This document shows positions 50,419-60,100 of a DNA stretch of 64,000 nt, one piece after another; within the stretch, counting starts at the first letter, position 1, and the number at the start of each line of letters is the position of its first letter. The notes under the pieces are model-generated. The model worked only from the letters and a program-made list of their open reading frames with translations. It did no database searches and was not told where the DNA came from. A program made the translations under genes and the position numbers. The stretch is from Promicromonospora sukumoe 327MFSha3.1 (GTDB taxonomy: Bacteria > Actinomycetota > Actinomycetes > Actinomycetales > Cellulomonadaceae), in the NCBI RefSeq assembly GCF_000385135.1, contig NZ_ARQM01000017.1:124001-188000 (forward strand). Direction: 5' to 3'.

Positions 50419-51683
50419 GACTCGACCGTGGCGGGCCGCCGGGCGTTCAGCAGCCCCTTGAGCAGCGTGCCGACGAGCGCCCCGAGTATGGCCGGGACGG
50501 TGACGGCGGACCCCGCGCTCACGCAGAGCAGCAGGGCCAGGACGAGGGCGGTGACCGGCATCCCGGCGGCGGCCGCCACCCCGGCGGCGATGCCGCAGGC
50601 CACCAGGGGCGCGAGCGCCGTCCCGGGGACCAGGAGGGCGGCCGCGGCGCCGGCGGCCGCGCCGATGAACACCGACGGGAAGATCGTCCCGCCGTGGAAC
50701 CCCGTGCCCAGGCTCACGGAGTAGGCCGCGGACTTCACGACGGCGACCACGACCAGCGTGCCCGCGGCCGTCGTCGTCGTCACCGTGGACAGCGACTGCT
50801 GCCCGGAGAACAGCACGGTGTTCACGTCGGCGCCCGTCGTCGCCCGGACCAGCACCGCGAGGAGACCGACCGTCAGGCCGCCGGCCAGGAGCGCCACGAA
50901 CGGGCTGCGGGCCGCCGGCTTCCGGACGACGCCGCCGAGCCGCATGGCCCCGAGCACGAGGCCCCCGGCCACCACGGCCACCACGGCTCCGGCGAGGAGG
51001 TCGACCACGTGGAGGGCCGGGTACGAGCCGAGGTCGCCCATGGACAGCTCGGGGACGTGGACGCCCGGCCAGTCGGCGATTCCGATGCGCACCACGTAGC
51101 CGGCGCCGAGCGCCGCGAGGATCGGGACCACCTGGAGCACCGGCTGCTCGGGGCGCGGCCGCGCGGAGAGGAACATCGCCTCCAGCACGAGCAGCATGGT
51201 GACGACGGGGTTGCCCAGGACGACGCCGAGCGCCGCCGCGGCGGAGGCCATGACGAGCACCTTGGACGCGTCGGTGCCGAGGCGGTGGTGCACGGCGAAG
51301 CCGATGCTCGTGCCGATCGCGATCAGCGGCGCCTCTGGTCCGAGCACCGCGCCGAACACCAGGGACGACGCCGCCGCCAGCAGCGTCGAGGGCAGCTCGC
51401 GCCCCGTGATGTCGAAGGCGAACCCGTCCAGCGGGTGGTGGCCGCCGTGCCCCGGCAGCCGCGACGCCAGGTACACACCGACCCCGCCGAGCAGCAGGAG
51501 CAGCAGCACCCACCACCACGGAACGCCGTCGAGCCCCAGGGCGCCGGGGAGCCAGGTCCAGAACAGCCACTCGCCGCCGTGCACGAGCGAGGTGAAGAGC
51601 GTGGCGCAGAGCGCCGCCCCGACGCCGACCACGGCCGGAAGCCCGACGAGCGTGGCCAGCGGCCTCTTGCCGTGTGCGTCCAT
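50415..51683 (-). CDS. ClC-family chloride channel/transporter
   Basis: 422 residues, about 10-12 helices. The selectivity motifs are present: GPEAPLIAIG near 113-122 (with the gating Glu) and GTGFHGGTIFPSVFIGAAAG near 322-341 (GxFxP type). The typical GSGIP motif is absent or diverged. No C-terminal CBS domains. Coupled to the antiporter gene, suggesting joint ion/pH homeostasis, which is inference. Confidence 0.85.
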   Translation of the reverse strand: MDAHGKRPLATLVGLPAVVGVGAALCATLFTSLVHGGEWLFWTWLPGALGLDGVPWWWVLLLLLLGGVGVYLASRLPGHGGHHPLDGFAFDITGRELPSTLLAAASSLVFGAVLGPEAPLIAIGTSIGFAVHHRLGTDASKVLVMASAAAALGVVLGNPVVTMLLVLEAMFLSARPRPEQPVLQVVPILAALGAGYVVRIGIADWPGVHVPELSMGDLGSYPALHVVDLLAGAVVAVVAGGLVLGAMRLGGVVRKPAARSPFVALLAGGLTVGLLAVLVRATTGADVNTVLFSGQQSLSTVTTTTAAGTLVVVAVVKSAAYSVSLGTGFHGGTIFPSVFIGAAAGAAAALLVPGTALAPLVACGIAAGVAAAAGMPVTALVLALLLCVSAGSAVTVPAILGALVGTLLKGLLNARRPATVES

Positions 51684-51749
51684 GGCGCACTCCCGGTCGG
51701 ACCACCGCTGAACACCCCGATCGTCGCACCGCGTCGCGGGGTTCGCGCG

Positions 51750-53342
51750 CTAGACAGCGCTGGCGGCGAGCGGGATCAGCGGGACGTCCGGGTGGGCCCG
51801 CTCGAAGGCCCGCGCGTGCCAGATGTCGCGCAGCAGCACGAGCGGGGTGCCGTCGCCGCGGCGCACCATCTCGACGCCCGGGTAGGCGGCGATCGTGTCG
51901 ATGTGCTCCGGCGCGGCCTCGCGGGCCAGCGACAGGCCGAGCTGCTCGGTCCGGATGGGCGCCGAGAACTCGTGCTCCATGCGGAACGTCGCGACCTCGA
52001 ACTGCAGCGGGCCGACCGCCGCGAGGATCGGGTTGCCGTCGCCGCGCGCCTCGGACACCAGGACCTGGACCACGCCCTCCTGCTCGAGCTGCGAGATGCC
52101 CTTGCGGAACTGCTTGGAGCGGCCCGGGTCGACCGACCGGGCGGCCGCGAAGTGCTCGGGTGCGAACACCGGCATCGGCGGGAACCGCACCTTCGGGCCG
52201 GCGGCGTCGTACACGGTGTCGCCGACGGCGAGGGTGCTGGCGTTGACCAGGCCCACGACGTCGCCGGGGTACGCGTCCTCGACCGTCTGGCGTTCCCGGC
52301 CGAAGACCGACAGCGCGTACTTCGTGGCGAACGGCCGGCCGGTGCGCTCGTGCGTCACGACCATGCCGCGCTCGAAGCGGCCGGAGCACACGCGGATGAA
52401 GGCCACGTGGTCGCGGTGGTGCGGGTCCATGCCCGCCTGCATCTTGAACACGAACCCGCTGAAGGCCTGGTCCACGTCGCGCGGGGTGCCGTCGACGGCG
52501 GGCCGCGAGCCCGGCGCGGGGGCGAGCTCCACGACGGCGTCCAGGAGCTGCTTGACGCCGATGTTGGCCAGCGCCGCGCCGAACAGCAGCGGCGTCGTCG
52601 TACCGGCGAGGAACGACTCCCGGTCGAGCTCGTCGAGGAGCTGCACGCTCTCCACGGCCTCGGTGTGGTCGTCGCCCAGCGTGTCGGCCGCGGCCTGCGG
52701 CGTCAGGAGGTGCTCCTCGGCGATCGACGCGCCGCCCGGCGCGCGGCGGTAGGTGCGCACCTCGCCGCTCGCGCGGTCGAGCAGCCCGAGGAACCGGCCG
52801 GCCTCGCCGATGGGCCAGCTGAGCGGCGTCGGGCGCAGGTCGATGCGCTCCTGCAGCTCGTCGCACAGCTCCAGCGCCTCGCGGCCGGGGCGGTCCCACT
52901 TGTTGACGAACGTGATGACCGGCACCCCGCGGCGGCGGCACACCTCGAAGAGCTTGAGCGTCTGCGGCTCCAGGCCCTTCGCGGAGTCGAGCAGCATGAC
53001 GGCGGCGTCGACCGCCGTCAGCACGCGGTAGGTGTCCTCGGAGAAGTCGGCGTGGCCCGGGGTGTCCAGCAGGTTGATCACCACGTCGCCGTAGGCGAAC
53101 TGGAGGGCCGCGGACGTGATCGAGATGCCGCGCTTCTGCTCCATCTCGAGCCAGTCGGACACGACGCCGGCGCGGTTGCCCTTGCCGTGCACCGCCCCGG
53201 CCTCCTCGATCGCGTGGGCGTGCAGGGCCAGGGCCTCGGTCAGGGTCGACTTGCCGGCGTCGGGGTGCGAGATCACCGCGATGCTGCGGCGGCGCGCCGC
53301 CTCGGCCCCGACCGGACGGGCGTCGGAGGTCAGGACGGTCAC
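51750..53342 (-). CDS. prfC: Peptide chain release factor 3 (RF-3)
   Basis: 530 residues, translational GTPase that recycles RF1/RF2. All G motifs are visible: SHPDAGKST (about 25-33), GISITS (about 72-77), DTPGHADFSED (about 92-102) and NKWDR (about 147-151). Domains II and III of RF3 follow (EQEGVVQVLVSEARGDGNPILAAVGPLQFEV). GTG start with GGTGGAG upstream. Its length matches the family. The motif and domain order distinguish it from TetO/M-type ribosome protection proteins. Confidence 0.93.
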   Translation of the reverse strand: MTVLTSDARPVGAEAARRRSIAVISHPDAGKSTLTEALALHAHAIEEAGAVHGKGNRAGVVSDWLEMEQKRGISITSAALQFAYGDVVINLLDTPGHADFSEDTYRVLTAVDAAVMLLDSAKGLEPQTLKLFEVCRRRGVPVITFVNKWDRPGREALELCDELQERIDLRPTPLSWPIGEAGRFLGLLDRASGEVRTYRRAPGGASIAEEHLLTPQAAADTLGDDHTEAVESVQLLDELDRESFLAGTTTPLLFGAALANIGVKQLLDAVVELAPAPGSRPAVDGTPRDVDQAFSGFVFKMQAGMDPHHRDHVAFIRVCSGRFERGMVVTHERTGRPFATKYALSVFGRERQTVEDAYPGDVVGLVNASTLAVGDTVYDAAGPKVRFPPMPVFAPEHFAAARSVDPGRSKQFRKGISQLEQEGVVQVLVSEARGDGNPILAAVGPLQFEVATFRMEHEFSAPIRTEQLGLSLAREAAPEHIDTIAAYPGVEMVRRGDGTPLVLLRDIWHARAFERAHPDVPLIPLAASAV

Positions 53343-53459
53343 CGGGCTCCACCATTCAGTTCGTGCTGCACCAACGCCATCCCATCTCCCGCGCCTACCG
53401 CTTCCGGACAGCCCGCAACTCTACCTTCTCGGGGCGGCGGAGCCGCGCGAACCGGGGTC

Positions 53460-53489
53460 TTCACCCGAGGTATACACCGTGTGTATAGT
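53460..53489 (+). promoter_or_regulatory. PadR promoter and operator
   Basis: Dyad TATACAC-CGT-GTGTATA (53471-53487), overlapping a TATAGT -10 box (53484-53489), with a weak TTCACC -35 at 18 bp spacing. The -10 ends eight bases before the padR ATG, so the transcript is nearly leaderless and the operator would block it directly. Confidence 0.75.
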
Positions 53490-53497
53490 GCGGTGGC

Positions 53498-54019
53498 ATG
53501 ACCGTTGGACACGCACTGCTGGGGCTGCTCGAGGGCGGGCCCGCGCACGGGTACGACCTCAAGCGCTCCTACGACGAGCGCTTCGGGCAGGACCGTCCGC
53601 TGGCCTACGGCCAGGTCTACTCGACGCTCGCCCGGCTGCTGAAGAACGGGCTGGTCGAGGTCGAGGCCGAGCCGGGCGCCGGCCCCGAGCGCAAGAAGTA
53701 CGCGATCACGCAGGCCGGCGTCTCCGACGTCGCCGCGTGGCTCGCCCAGCCCGAGAAGCCCGAGCCCTACCTGCAGAGCACCCTCTACACCAAGGTCGTG
53801 CTCGCCCTGCTCACGGGGCACGACGCCGACGATCTGCTCGACACCCAGCGCGCCGAGCACCTGCGCCTCATGCGCGACCTCACGCGCCGGCGGGACACCG
53901 GGGACCTGGCCGACCAGCTCATCTGCGACCACGCCCTGTTCCACCTGGAGGCCGACCTGCGCTGGCTGGAGGTCACGGCGGCGCGCGTCCAGCAGCTCGC
54001 CGCGCAGGTGCGCGGCTAG
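53498..54019 (+). CDS. PadR-family repressor
   Basis: 173 residues. PadR winged helix: LLEGGPAHGYDLKRSYDERFG (about 9-30), VYSTLARLLKNGLVEVE, then EPGAGPERKKYAITQAG. A VirR-like C-terminal helical domain (about 95-173) completes it. First gene of an operon with the ABC exporter genes, 45 bp away, the typical drug-sensing PadR arrangement. Confidence 0.9.
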   Translation: MTVGHALLGLLEGGPAHGYDLKRSYDERFGQDRPLAYGQVYSTLARLLKNGLVEVEAEPGAGPERKKYAITQAGVSDVAAWLAQPEKPEPYLQSTLYTKVVLALLTGHDADDLLDTQRAEHLRLMRDLTRRRDTGDLADQLICDHALFHLEADLRWLEVTAARVQQLAAQVRG

Positions 54020-54064
54020 CCCCGCCCCACCCTTCCCGCCCGCTCCCCCACACCTGGAGGCACG

Positions 54065-54748
54065 ATGGCCGACGAACCCCTGCTCATCGCCGAGAACCTG
54101 CAGCTCAGCTTCGGCTCCACCACGGCGCTGGAACACGCGACCGCCGAGGTGCACGCCGGAGAGGTGCTGGCCCTGATGGGCCCATCCGGCTCGGGCAAGT
54201 CCACCCTGCTGCACTGCATGGCCGGCATCCTCCTGCCCGACGCGGGCCGCGTGACCTACGCCGGACGCGACCTGACCGCCATGCACGACGACGAGCGCAG
54301 TGCGCTGCGGCGCACCGAGTTCGGGTTCGTCTTCCAGTTCGGGCAGCTCGTCCCGGAGCTCACCTGCCTGGAGAACGTGGCGCTGCCCCTGCGGCTGGGC
54401 GGGGCGAGCCGCCGCGCGGCCCTGCGCAGCGCGGAGGCCTGGCTGGAGCGGCTGGAGGTGTCCGACGTCGCCGGCAAGCGCCCGGGCCAGGCGTCCGGCG
54501 GGCAGGGCCAGCGCGTGGCCGTGGCCCGCGCGCTGGTGACCCGGCCCAAGGTGGTGTTCGCCGACGAGCCGACCGGGGCGCTGGACACCGTCAACGGCGA
54601 CCGCGTGATGCAGCTCTTCGTCGCGGCCGCGCGCGACACCGGCGCCGCCGTCGTCCTGGTGACGCACGAGCCGCGCGTCGCGGCGCACTCCGACCGGGAG
54701 GCCGTGGTGCGCGACGGCCGCGTGCGGCAGCAGGAGCTCGTGCGATGA
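54065..54748 (+). CDS. ABC transporter ATP-binding protein (MacB/LolD type)
   Basis: 227 residues. Walker A GPSGSGKST near 39-47, signature ASGGQGQRVAVARAL near 142-156 (ASGGQ in place of LSGGQ), Walker B VVFADEPTG near 163-171, H-loop VTHEPRV. ATG with GGAGG upstream. It ends inside the start of the permease gene (ATGA overlap). Confidence 0.92.
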   Translation: MADEPLLIAENLQLSFGSTTALEHATAEVHAGEVLALMGPSGSGKSTLLHCMAGILLPDAGRVTYAGRDLTAMHDDERSALRRTEFGFVFQFGQLVPELTCLENVALPLRLGGASRRAALRSAEAWLERLEVSDVAGKRPGQASGGQGQRVAVARALVTRPKVVFADEPTGALDTVNGDRVMQLFVAAARDTGAAVVLVTHEPRVAAHSDREAVVRDGRVRQQELVR

Positions 54749-57093
54749 GGCGGTGGCTCACCGACCTCTCCCTCGGCGTTCGGCTGAGCGTGGGCGGCGG
54801 CCGGTCCGGCTGGGCGCGACTCGCCCTGATCGCCGACGGCGTGGGGCTGGGCGTGACCATGCTGCTGGTCGCGGCCAGCATCCCGCCCGTGCTCGACGCC
54901 CGCACCGACCGTGCGGCCGCCCGGTCGGTCGAGTCGGGCCAGACGCTGACGCCGGGCGCGCCCACGCTGCTGACGGCCGAGGTCCGGTCCGTGTTCCACG
55001 ACGCGGCGATCAACGGCCGGCTGCTCCAGCCCGAGTCCGACGACGCCCCGCTGCCGCCGGGCGTGACCCGGCAGCTCGCCCCCGGCGACGTCGTCCTCTC
55101 CCCCGCCCTGGAGCGCCTGCTCGCCTCCGACGACGGCGCCGCGTTGCGGGGCCGCTGGGGCGACCGCGTGGTCGGCACCATCGGCGCCGAGGGGCTGGCC
55201 GGCGCCGGGGAGCTCACGTTCTACCTGGGCACCGACCGGCTCACGGACGAGACGGCCAACCGGATCCAGTCCTTCGGCGGAGCCACGACCCCCGAGGAGG
55301 GCCTCAGCCCGGTGCTGATGCTGCTCGCCCTGGTCGGCATCGTCGTGCTGCTGCTGCCCGTCGCGATCTTCGTCAGCACCGCCGTGCGGTTCGGCAGCGA
55401 GAGCCGCGACCGCCGGCTCGCCGCGGTGCGCCTGGTCGGGGCCGACGTCGGCGCGACGCGGCGGATCGCCGCCGGCGAGACCCTCGCGGCCGCGGTGCTG
55501 GGGCTGGCCGTCGGCGGCCTGCTCTACCTCGCGGTGCGGCAGACGGCCGGGTACCTGGTGCCGGGCAACCTGAGCTTCTACCCCGCCGACTTCCGGCCCG
55601 TGCCCGCGCTCGCCGCCCTGGTCGTGGTGCTGGTGCCGGTGACGACGGTGCTGGTCACCCTCTCGGCGCTGCGCCAGGTGCTGGTCGAGCCGCTGGGCGT
55701 GGTGCGGCGCGGCAGCGAGCGCCGCCGCCGGTTGTGGTGGCGCCTGGTGTTCCCGGTGCTGGGGCTGGTGCTGCTGCACCCGCTGGTCACGGGCCTGGAC
55801 GACGCGCTGGGGACGCAGGTCATGATCGTGGCCGGGCTGGTGCTGCTGCTGACCGGGGTGGCCCTGGTCCTGCCGTGGCTCGTGGAGGCGACGGTGCGCC
55901 GGCTGGGTCCGGGCGGTGTCGCGTGGGATCTCGCGGTGCGCCGGCTGCAGCTCGACAGCGACACGGCGGTGCGCGCCGTGTCGGGCATCGCGGTCTCCGT
56001 CGCGGGACTGATCGCGCTGCAGGGGCTGGTCGGTGCGATCGGTGCGCTGACGGCCGGGTCGCAGGCCGACACGAGCACGTACCAGGCGTCCGTGCTGGAC
56101 ATCAGCGGCGGGGCCGGGGCCGACGAGGTCTGGGCGCGCGAGCTGGCGCAGGCGCGGGGCGTGACGGCGGTCGGGACGCTGACGTCGGTGTGGGCGGCGC
56201 CGGACGGGCCGTCCGGGGGCTCGGGCGGGGCCGACGACGAGGGCCTGCTCATCGACTCCGGCACGTGCGAGGTGCTGGCCCAGGAGGCGCAGCTCGACTC
56301 GTGCGCGGACGGCGACGTCTTCGTGGTGCTGCCCGACGGCGCCACGGCGCCCGCTCCCGGGAGCGAGTTCCTGCTGGGCGGTTCACGGCAGGGCGGTTCG
56401 GACGACGGCGGGGACGGCGCCGGTGCCGGCGCCCTGGCCCCGTGGACCCTCCCGGCGTCGGCCAAGGAGGTGGCGCCGCCGGAGGGCGGGGTGACCGCCC
56501 TGAACGGCGGCGGCCCGCCGCGCATCCTGGTGACGCCGGGCGCGCTGGACGGCGCGAGCCTGGAGCCGATGTCGGTGACCACGTACGTGGCGCTCGATCC
56601 CGCCGAACCGGACGCCCTGGACCACTTGCGGACGGCGGCGGCGCAGGTCGACCCGGTCGCCTACGCGTCGCCGATCGAGCAGCGCGGCATCTCCGCGGCC
56701 CTGGGCGGCATCCGGCAGGTGCTGCTGGTCGGCACGGTCGCGCTGCTGGTGATGATCGGCGCCAGCATGCTGGTCAACGTCGTCGAGCAGCTCCGGGAGC
56801 GGCGTCGGCTGCTGGCGGTGCTGGTCGCGTTCGGCACGCGGCAGCGCACCCTGAGCGGTTCGGTGCTGTTCCAGGTGGCCATCCCGGTGGTGCTCGGCCT
56901 GGCCCTGGCGGTGGTGACCGGCTCGGTGCTGGCGCTGGCGCTCCAGGTGGCCGTCCAGGCGCCGCTCCGGTTCGACTGGGTCGGCGTCGGTACGACGTCG
57001 GGCGCGGCCGCCCTGGTGGTGCTGCTCACGACGGCGGCCGGGCTGCCACTGCTGTGGCGGCTGACCCGGCCGGAGGGCCTGCGCAGCGAGTGA
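54745..57093 (+). CDS. ABC transporter permease with two FtsX domains
   Basis: 782 residues, export-type (MacB-like) permease. A first helix (about 25-45) is followed by an extracellular loop, FtsX domain 1 (about 190-345, LVLLLPVAIFVSTAVRFGSESRDRRLAAVRLVG) and a second FtsX domain near the C terminus (about 650-775). ABC plus PadR organisation resembles peptide/lantibiotic or drug efflux systems. Start overlaps the ATPase stop. Confidence 0.9.
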   Translation: MRRWLTDLSLGVRLSVGGGRSGWARLALIADGVGLGVTMLLVAASIPPVLDARTDRAAARSVESGQTLTPGAPTLLTAEVRSVFHDAAINGRLLQPESDDAPLPPGVTRQLAPGDVVLSPALERLLASDDGAALRGRWGDRVVGTIGAEGLAGAGELTFYLGTDRLTDETANRIQSFGGATTPEEGLSPVLMLLALVGIVVLLLPVAIFVSTAVRFGSESRDRRLAAVRLVGADVGATRRIAAGETLAAAVLGLAVGGLLYLAVRQTAGYLVPGNLSFYPADFRPVPALAALVVVLVPVTTVLVTLSALRQVLVEPLGVVRRGSERRRRLWWRLVFPVLGLVLLHPLVTGLDDALGTQVMIVAGLVLLLTGVALVLPWLVEATVRRLGPGGVAWDLAVRRLQLDSDTAVRAVSGIAVSVAGLIALQGLVGAIGALTAGSQADTSTYQASVLDISGGAGADEVWARELAQARGVTAVGTLTSVWAAPDGPSGGSGGADDEGLLIDSGTCEVLAQEAQLDSCADGDVFVVLPDGATAPAPGSEFLLGGSRQGGSDDGGDGAGAGALAPWTLPASAKEVAPPEGGVTALNGGGPPRILVTPGALDGASLEPMSVTTYVALDPAEPDALDHLRTAAAQVDPVAYASPIEQRGISAALGGIRQVLLVGTVALLVMIGASMLVNVVEQLRERRRLLAVLVAFGTRQRTLSGSVLFQVAIPVVLGLALAVVTGSVLALALQVAVQAPLRFDWVGVGTTSGAAALVVLLTTAAGLPLLWRLTRPEGLRSE

Positions 57094-57101
57094 GCGGGCC
57101 G

Positions 57102-57134
57102 CGGCCCTGACCCGGGTACGCCGGGTCAGGGCCG
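57102..57134. terminator. Bidirectional stem-loop between convergent genes
   Basis: Perfect 14-bp arms CGGCCCTGACCCGG / CCGGGTCAGGGCCG with a GTACG loop, between the permease stop (57093) and the GH43 stop (57147). Confidence 0.8.
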
Positions 57135-57146
57135 TGGTGCGTGTTC

Positions 57147-60100
57147 CTACACCGCCGTCCATCCCTTGCAGCCGGGAGCCGGCTTGATCCTGGCGCCCCG
57201 CTCGGACACCGCCGTCCCCGGCAGCGCCCCGGGTCGCGTCGCGGTCACCTGGACGGACATCCGGTGCCCGACGTCGGCGGTGGTGAGCCGGTACGTGCGG
57301 CCCTCCGCGCCGGCCACGGGTGCGCCGTCCCGCAGCCACCGGTAGCCGAAGGTGACGTCGCGCCGGTCCCAGCGGCCGGGCGCGGCCGTGAGGGTGGACC
57401 CGGCCGCGGGCCGGCCGTCGACCGTCGGCGGCTTCAGGGCCCGCGGCCGCACGCCGTCGTAGGCGAGCGGGTCGACGCTCGTGAGCGTGGGCGTGACCGT
57501 CCGCATGAGGCCGTCGGCGCCGAAGGTCAGCCGGTCGATCGTGGTCTCGCGGTGGGTCCCGTCGCCGCCGGGGATCGCGAACCGGTGGTAGGCGATGTAC
57601 CACTCGTCGGTGCCGGGGACCTGGACGATCGAGCTGTGCCCGGTCGCGAGGATGCCCTGGCTCGTGTCCTTGGACAGGATGACGCCGCGGTAGGTCCACG
57701 GTCCGTCGACGCTGGTGGCCGTGGCGTACCCGACGCGGTAGTCGGCGGAGCCGGTGTCGTCGATGGAGTAGGTCAGGTGGTAGAGCCCGTCGCGGTAGTT
57801 GAGGAAGGTGCCCTCGCGGAAGTTCGTGAGCCCGCCGATCCGCGCCAGGGTGTCCTGCTTGATCGAGAGCATGTCGTCGCTCAGCTCGGCGTACACCGGG
57901 CCGTTCGACGGGCCGCCGTTGCCCCAGAACAGGTAGTACCGGCCGGTCTCCGGGTCCTGGAACGCCGCGGGGTCGATCGCCTGCCCCGAGGCGATCGGCT
58001 CGTCGTTCAGGATCATCGCCGTGGGCTGCGCGGTGAACGGCCCCTCGGGGTGGTCGGCCACGGCCACGCCGAGCGTCTTGCGGTTGTACGCCGGGTTGTG
58101 GCCCGAGAAGTAGAAGTAGTACTTCCCGTCCCGCTCGATGATGGTGGGCGCCCAGGCGTTGCCGCTGGCCCACGGGACGTTGCCCGCAGCGCCGTCCAGG
58201 GTCAGGATCGGCTCGGCCGAACGCTCCCAGTCCACCAGGTCCTTCGACGTCCAGACGTAGAAGTCCTTGCCGCCCCAGCCCGCCACGCCGTCCGACGTCG
58301 CGTAGAGGTAGTAGGTGTCGCCGAAGTGCGCGATGTTCGGGTCCGCGTACAGGCCCGGCAGCACGGGCGAGCGCATCTCGACGGCGCGCACGGTCCAGTC
58401 GCGGCGGGCGCCGTCCTGGGCCGTGACCGTGAAGGTCCGCGGCGCCGACAGGTCGACCGGACCCGTGACCTGGGGCGAGACCGTGGAGGTGGAGACCACC
58501 TCGAAGGCCGGCTCCAGCGCCGTCACGTCGGTGCCGGGGGCCACCGGCAGTGTCACGGTCGACGTCGCGCCGTCGATGACGGCGGGCACCTTGAGGGCGT
58601 CCAGCTCGACGCCCGTGATGGCGGTCGGGTCCGCGCCGAGCTCCCGCACCTCGCCGGCCGTCAGGGCACGGTTGTAGAGGCGGAAGTCGCGCACCTTGCC
58701 CTTGAGATACCGGTCGGCGGTGTAGGTGGAGCGGCCGATGTAGTTGGCCGTGGTCCAGCCGTCGCCGATGTCGCCCGGCTCGATCGTGACGCCGGTCTTC
58801 TCGCCCACCCGGACGCCGTCCAGGTAGAGCGTGGCGGTGCCGTCCTGGAGCGTGTAGGTCAGCGTCTTCCAGGCGCCGCGGGGCAGCGCCGAGCCCGAGG
58901 CGACCGTCTGCTCGGTGGACCAGTTGCCGGTCGCGATCGAGGAGCGGTAGTTGTTCCCCGTGGTGAACAGGTAGCCGCTGCCGGCGCCGCCGCCGTCGGT
59001 GTTGCCCAGGCCCCAGATGAAGTAGGGCGTGGCCTGCGCCGGGTCCAGCCAGACCTTCGTCGACACCGTGATGGCGTCGAGTCCGGCCATCATGTCGTCG
59101 GGCAGCCGCACGTGGCCGTTCGTCCCGCCGAGGTTCAGCGCGCCGTCGGCCCAGGTGGCATCGCCGCTGACGACGCCGTCGTACCCGTGGCCGGTGCCGT
59201 CCGCCGCGACCGTGCCGCTGGTCTCGTCGAGCGCGTAGTGCGCGACCAGGCCGTTCTCGTCGGCGACGACCGGCGTCGGCGGGTCGGGGACGACGATGCC
59301 CTCGCGCAGCGCCGCGAGCTCGGCCGCCGTCACGGGGATCACGGTGCCGTGGCGCGGGCTGGCGGGCAGGTCGTAGTCCGCGGGGACCTGCCAGTCGGGG
59401 TTCTCGAGGTCGTCGGTGCCGAGCGGGATGTAGCCGCGGCCGCCGTACTCGTCCACGAACAGGTAGAACGGCGAGCCGGACGTGTCGCCCGGGTTCGCCT
59501 TGAAGACTGTCGGCCCCTCGACGGCGGACGTGCCGGCCTCCCGGCCGATGCAGCCCGCCATGAACTCCCAGGACGGGTCGCCGGGCAGGTCGACGGCCGT
59601 GAGCGACGCCGACTTCTCCTGGATGATGTCCGAGCAGCCGGTCCCGCCGCCGCCCTCGTCCTTGGTGAAGCGGTAGTAGACGTCGTTCTCGCGGATCACC
59701 GTCGAGTCGATCCGCGACTCGCCGCGGTCCTGCCAGACCTGCGCCTCGCTGAACGTCACGAAGTCGCGCGTGGTGGCGTACAGCATCCGGTTGTAGGCGC
59801 TGCCGGTGTGGTCCGGGTCGTCGTCCGCGTAGAGCTTCGACGCCCAGAACACGACGTACTGCCCCAGCGACTCGTCCCAGTACGCCTCGGGCGCCCAGGT
59901 GTTGCCCGCGTTGTCGGGCGAGACCTTGACGTGCCGCTGCTCGGACCAGGTGACGAGGTCCGTGGACTCCCAGACCTCCAGGTACTGGCTGCCGTGCCGC
60001 TGCGCCGCGTCCCAGTCACCGTTGCGCCCGATCGACAGGTCGGTGGCGATCAGGAAGAACCTGTCGCCCTCGGGCGAGCGGATCAGGAACGGGTCGCGCA

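Noticed and set aside
51750-53342. Ribosome protection protein (TetM/TetO type) instead of RF3
   Set aside because: Motifs, length of 530 and the RF3 C-terminal domain fit prfC; TetM-like proteins are about 640 residues with EF-G-like domains IV and V.
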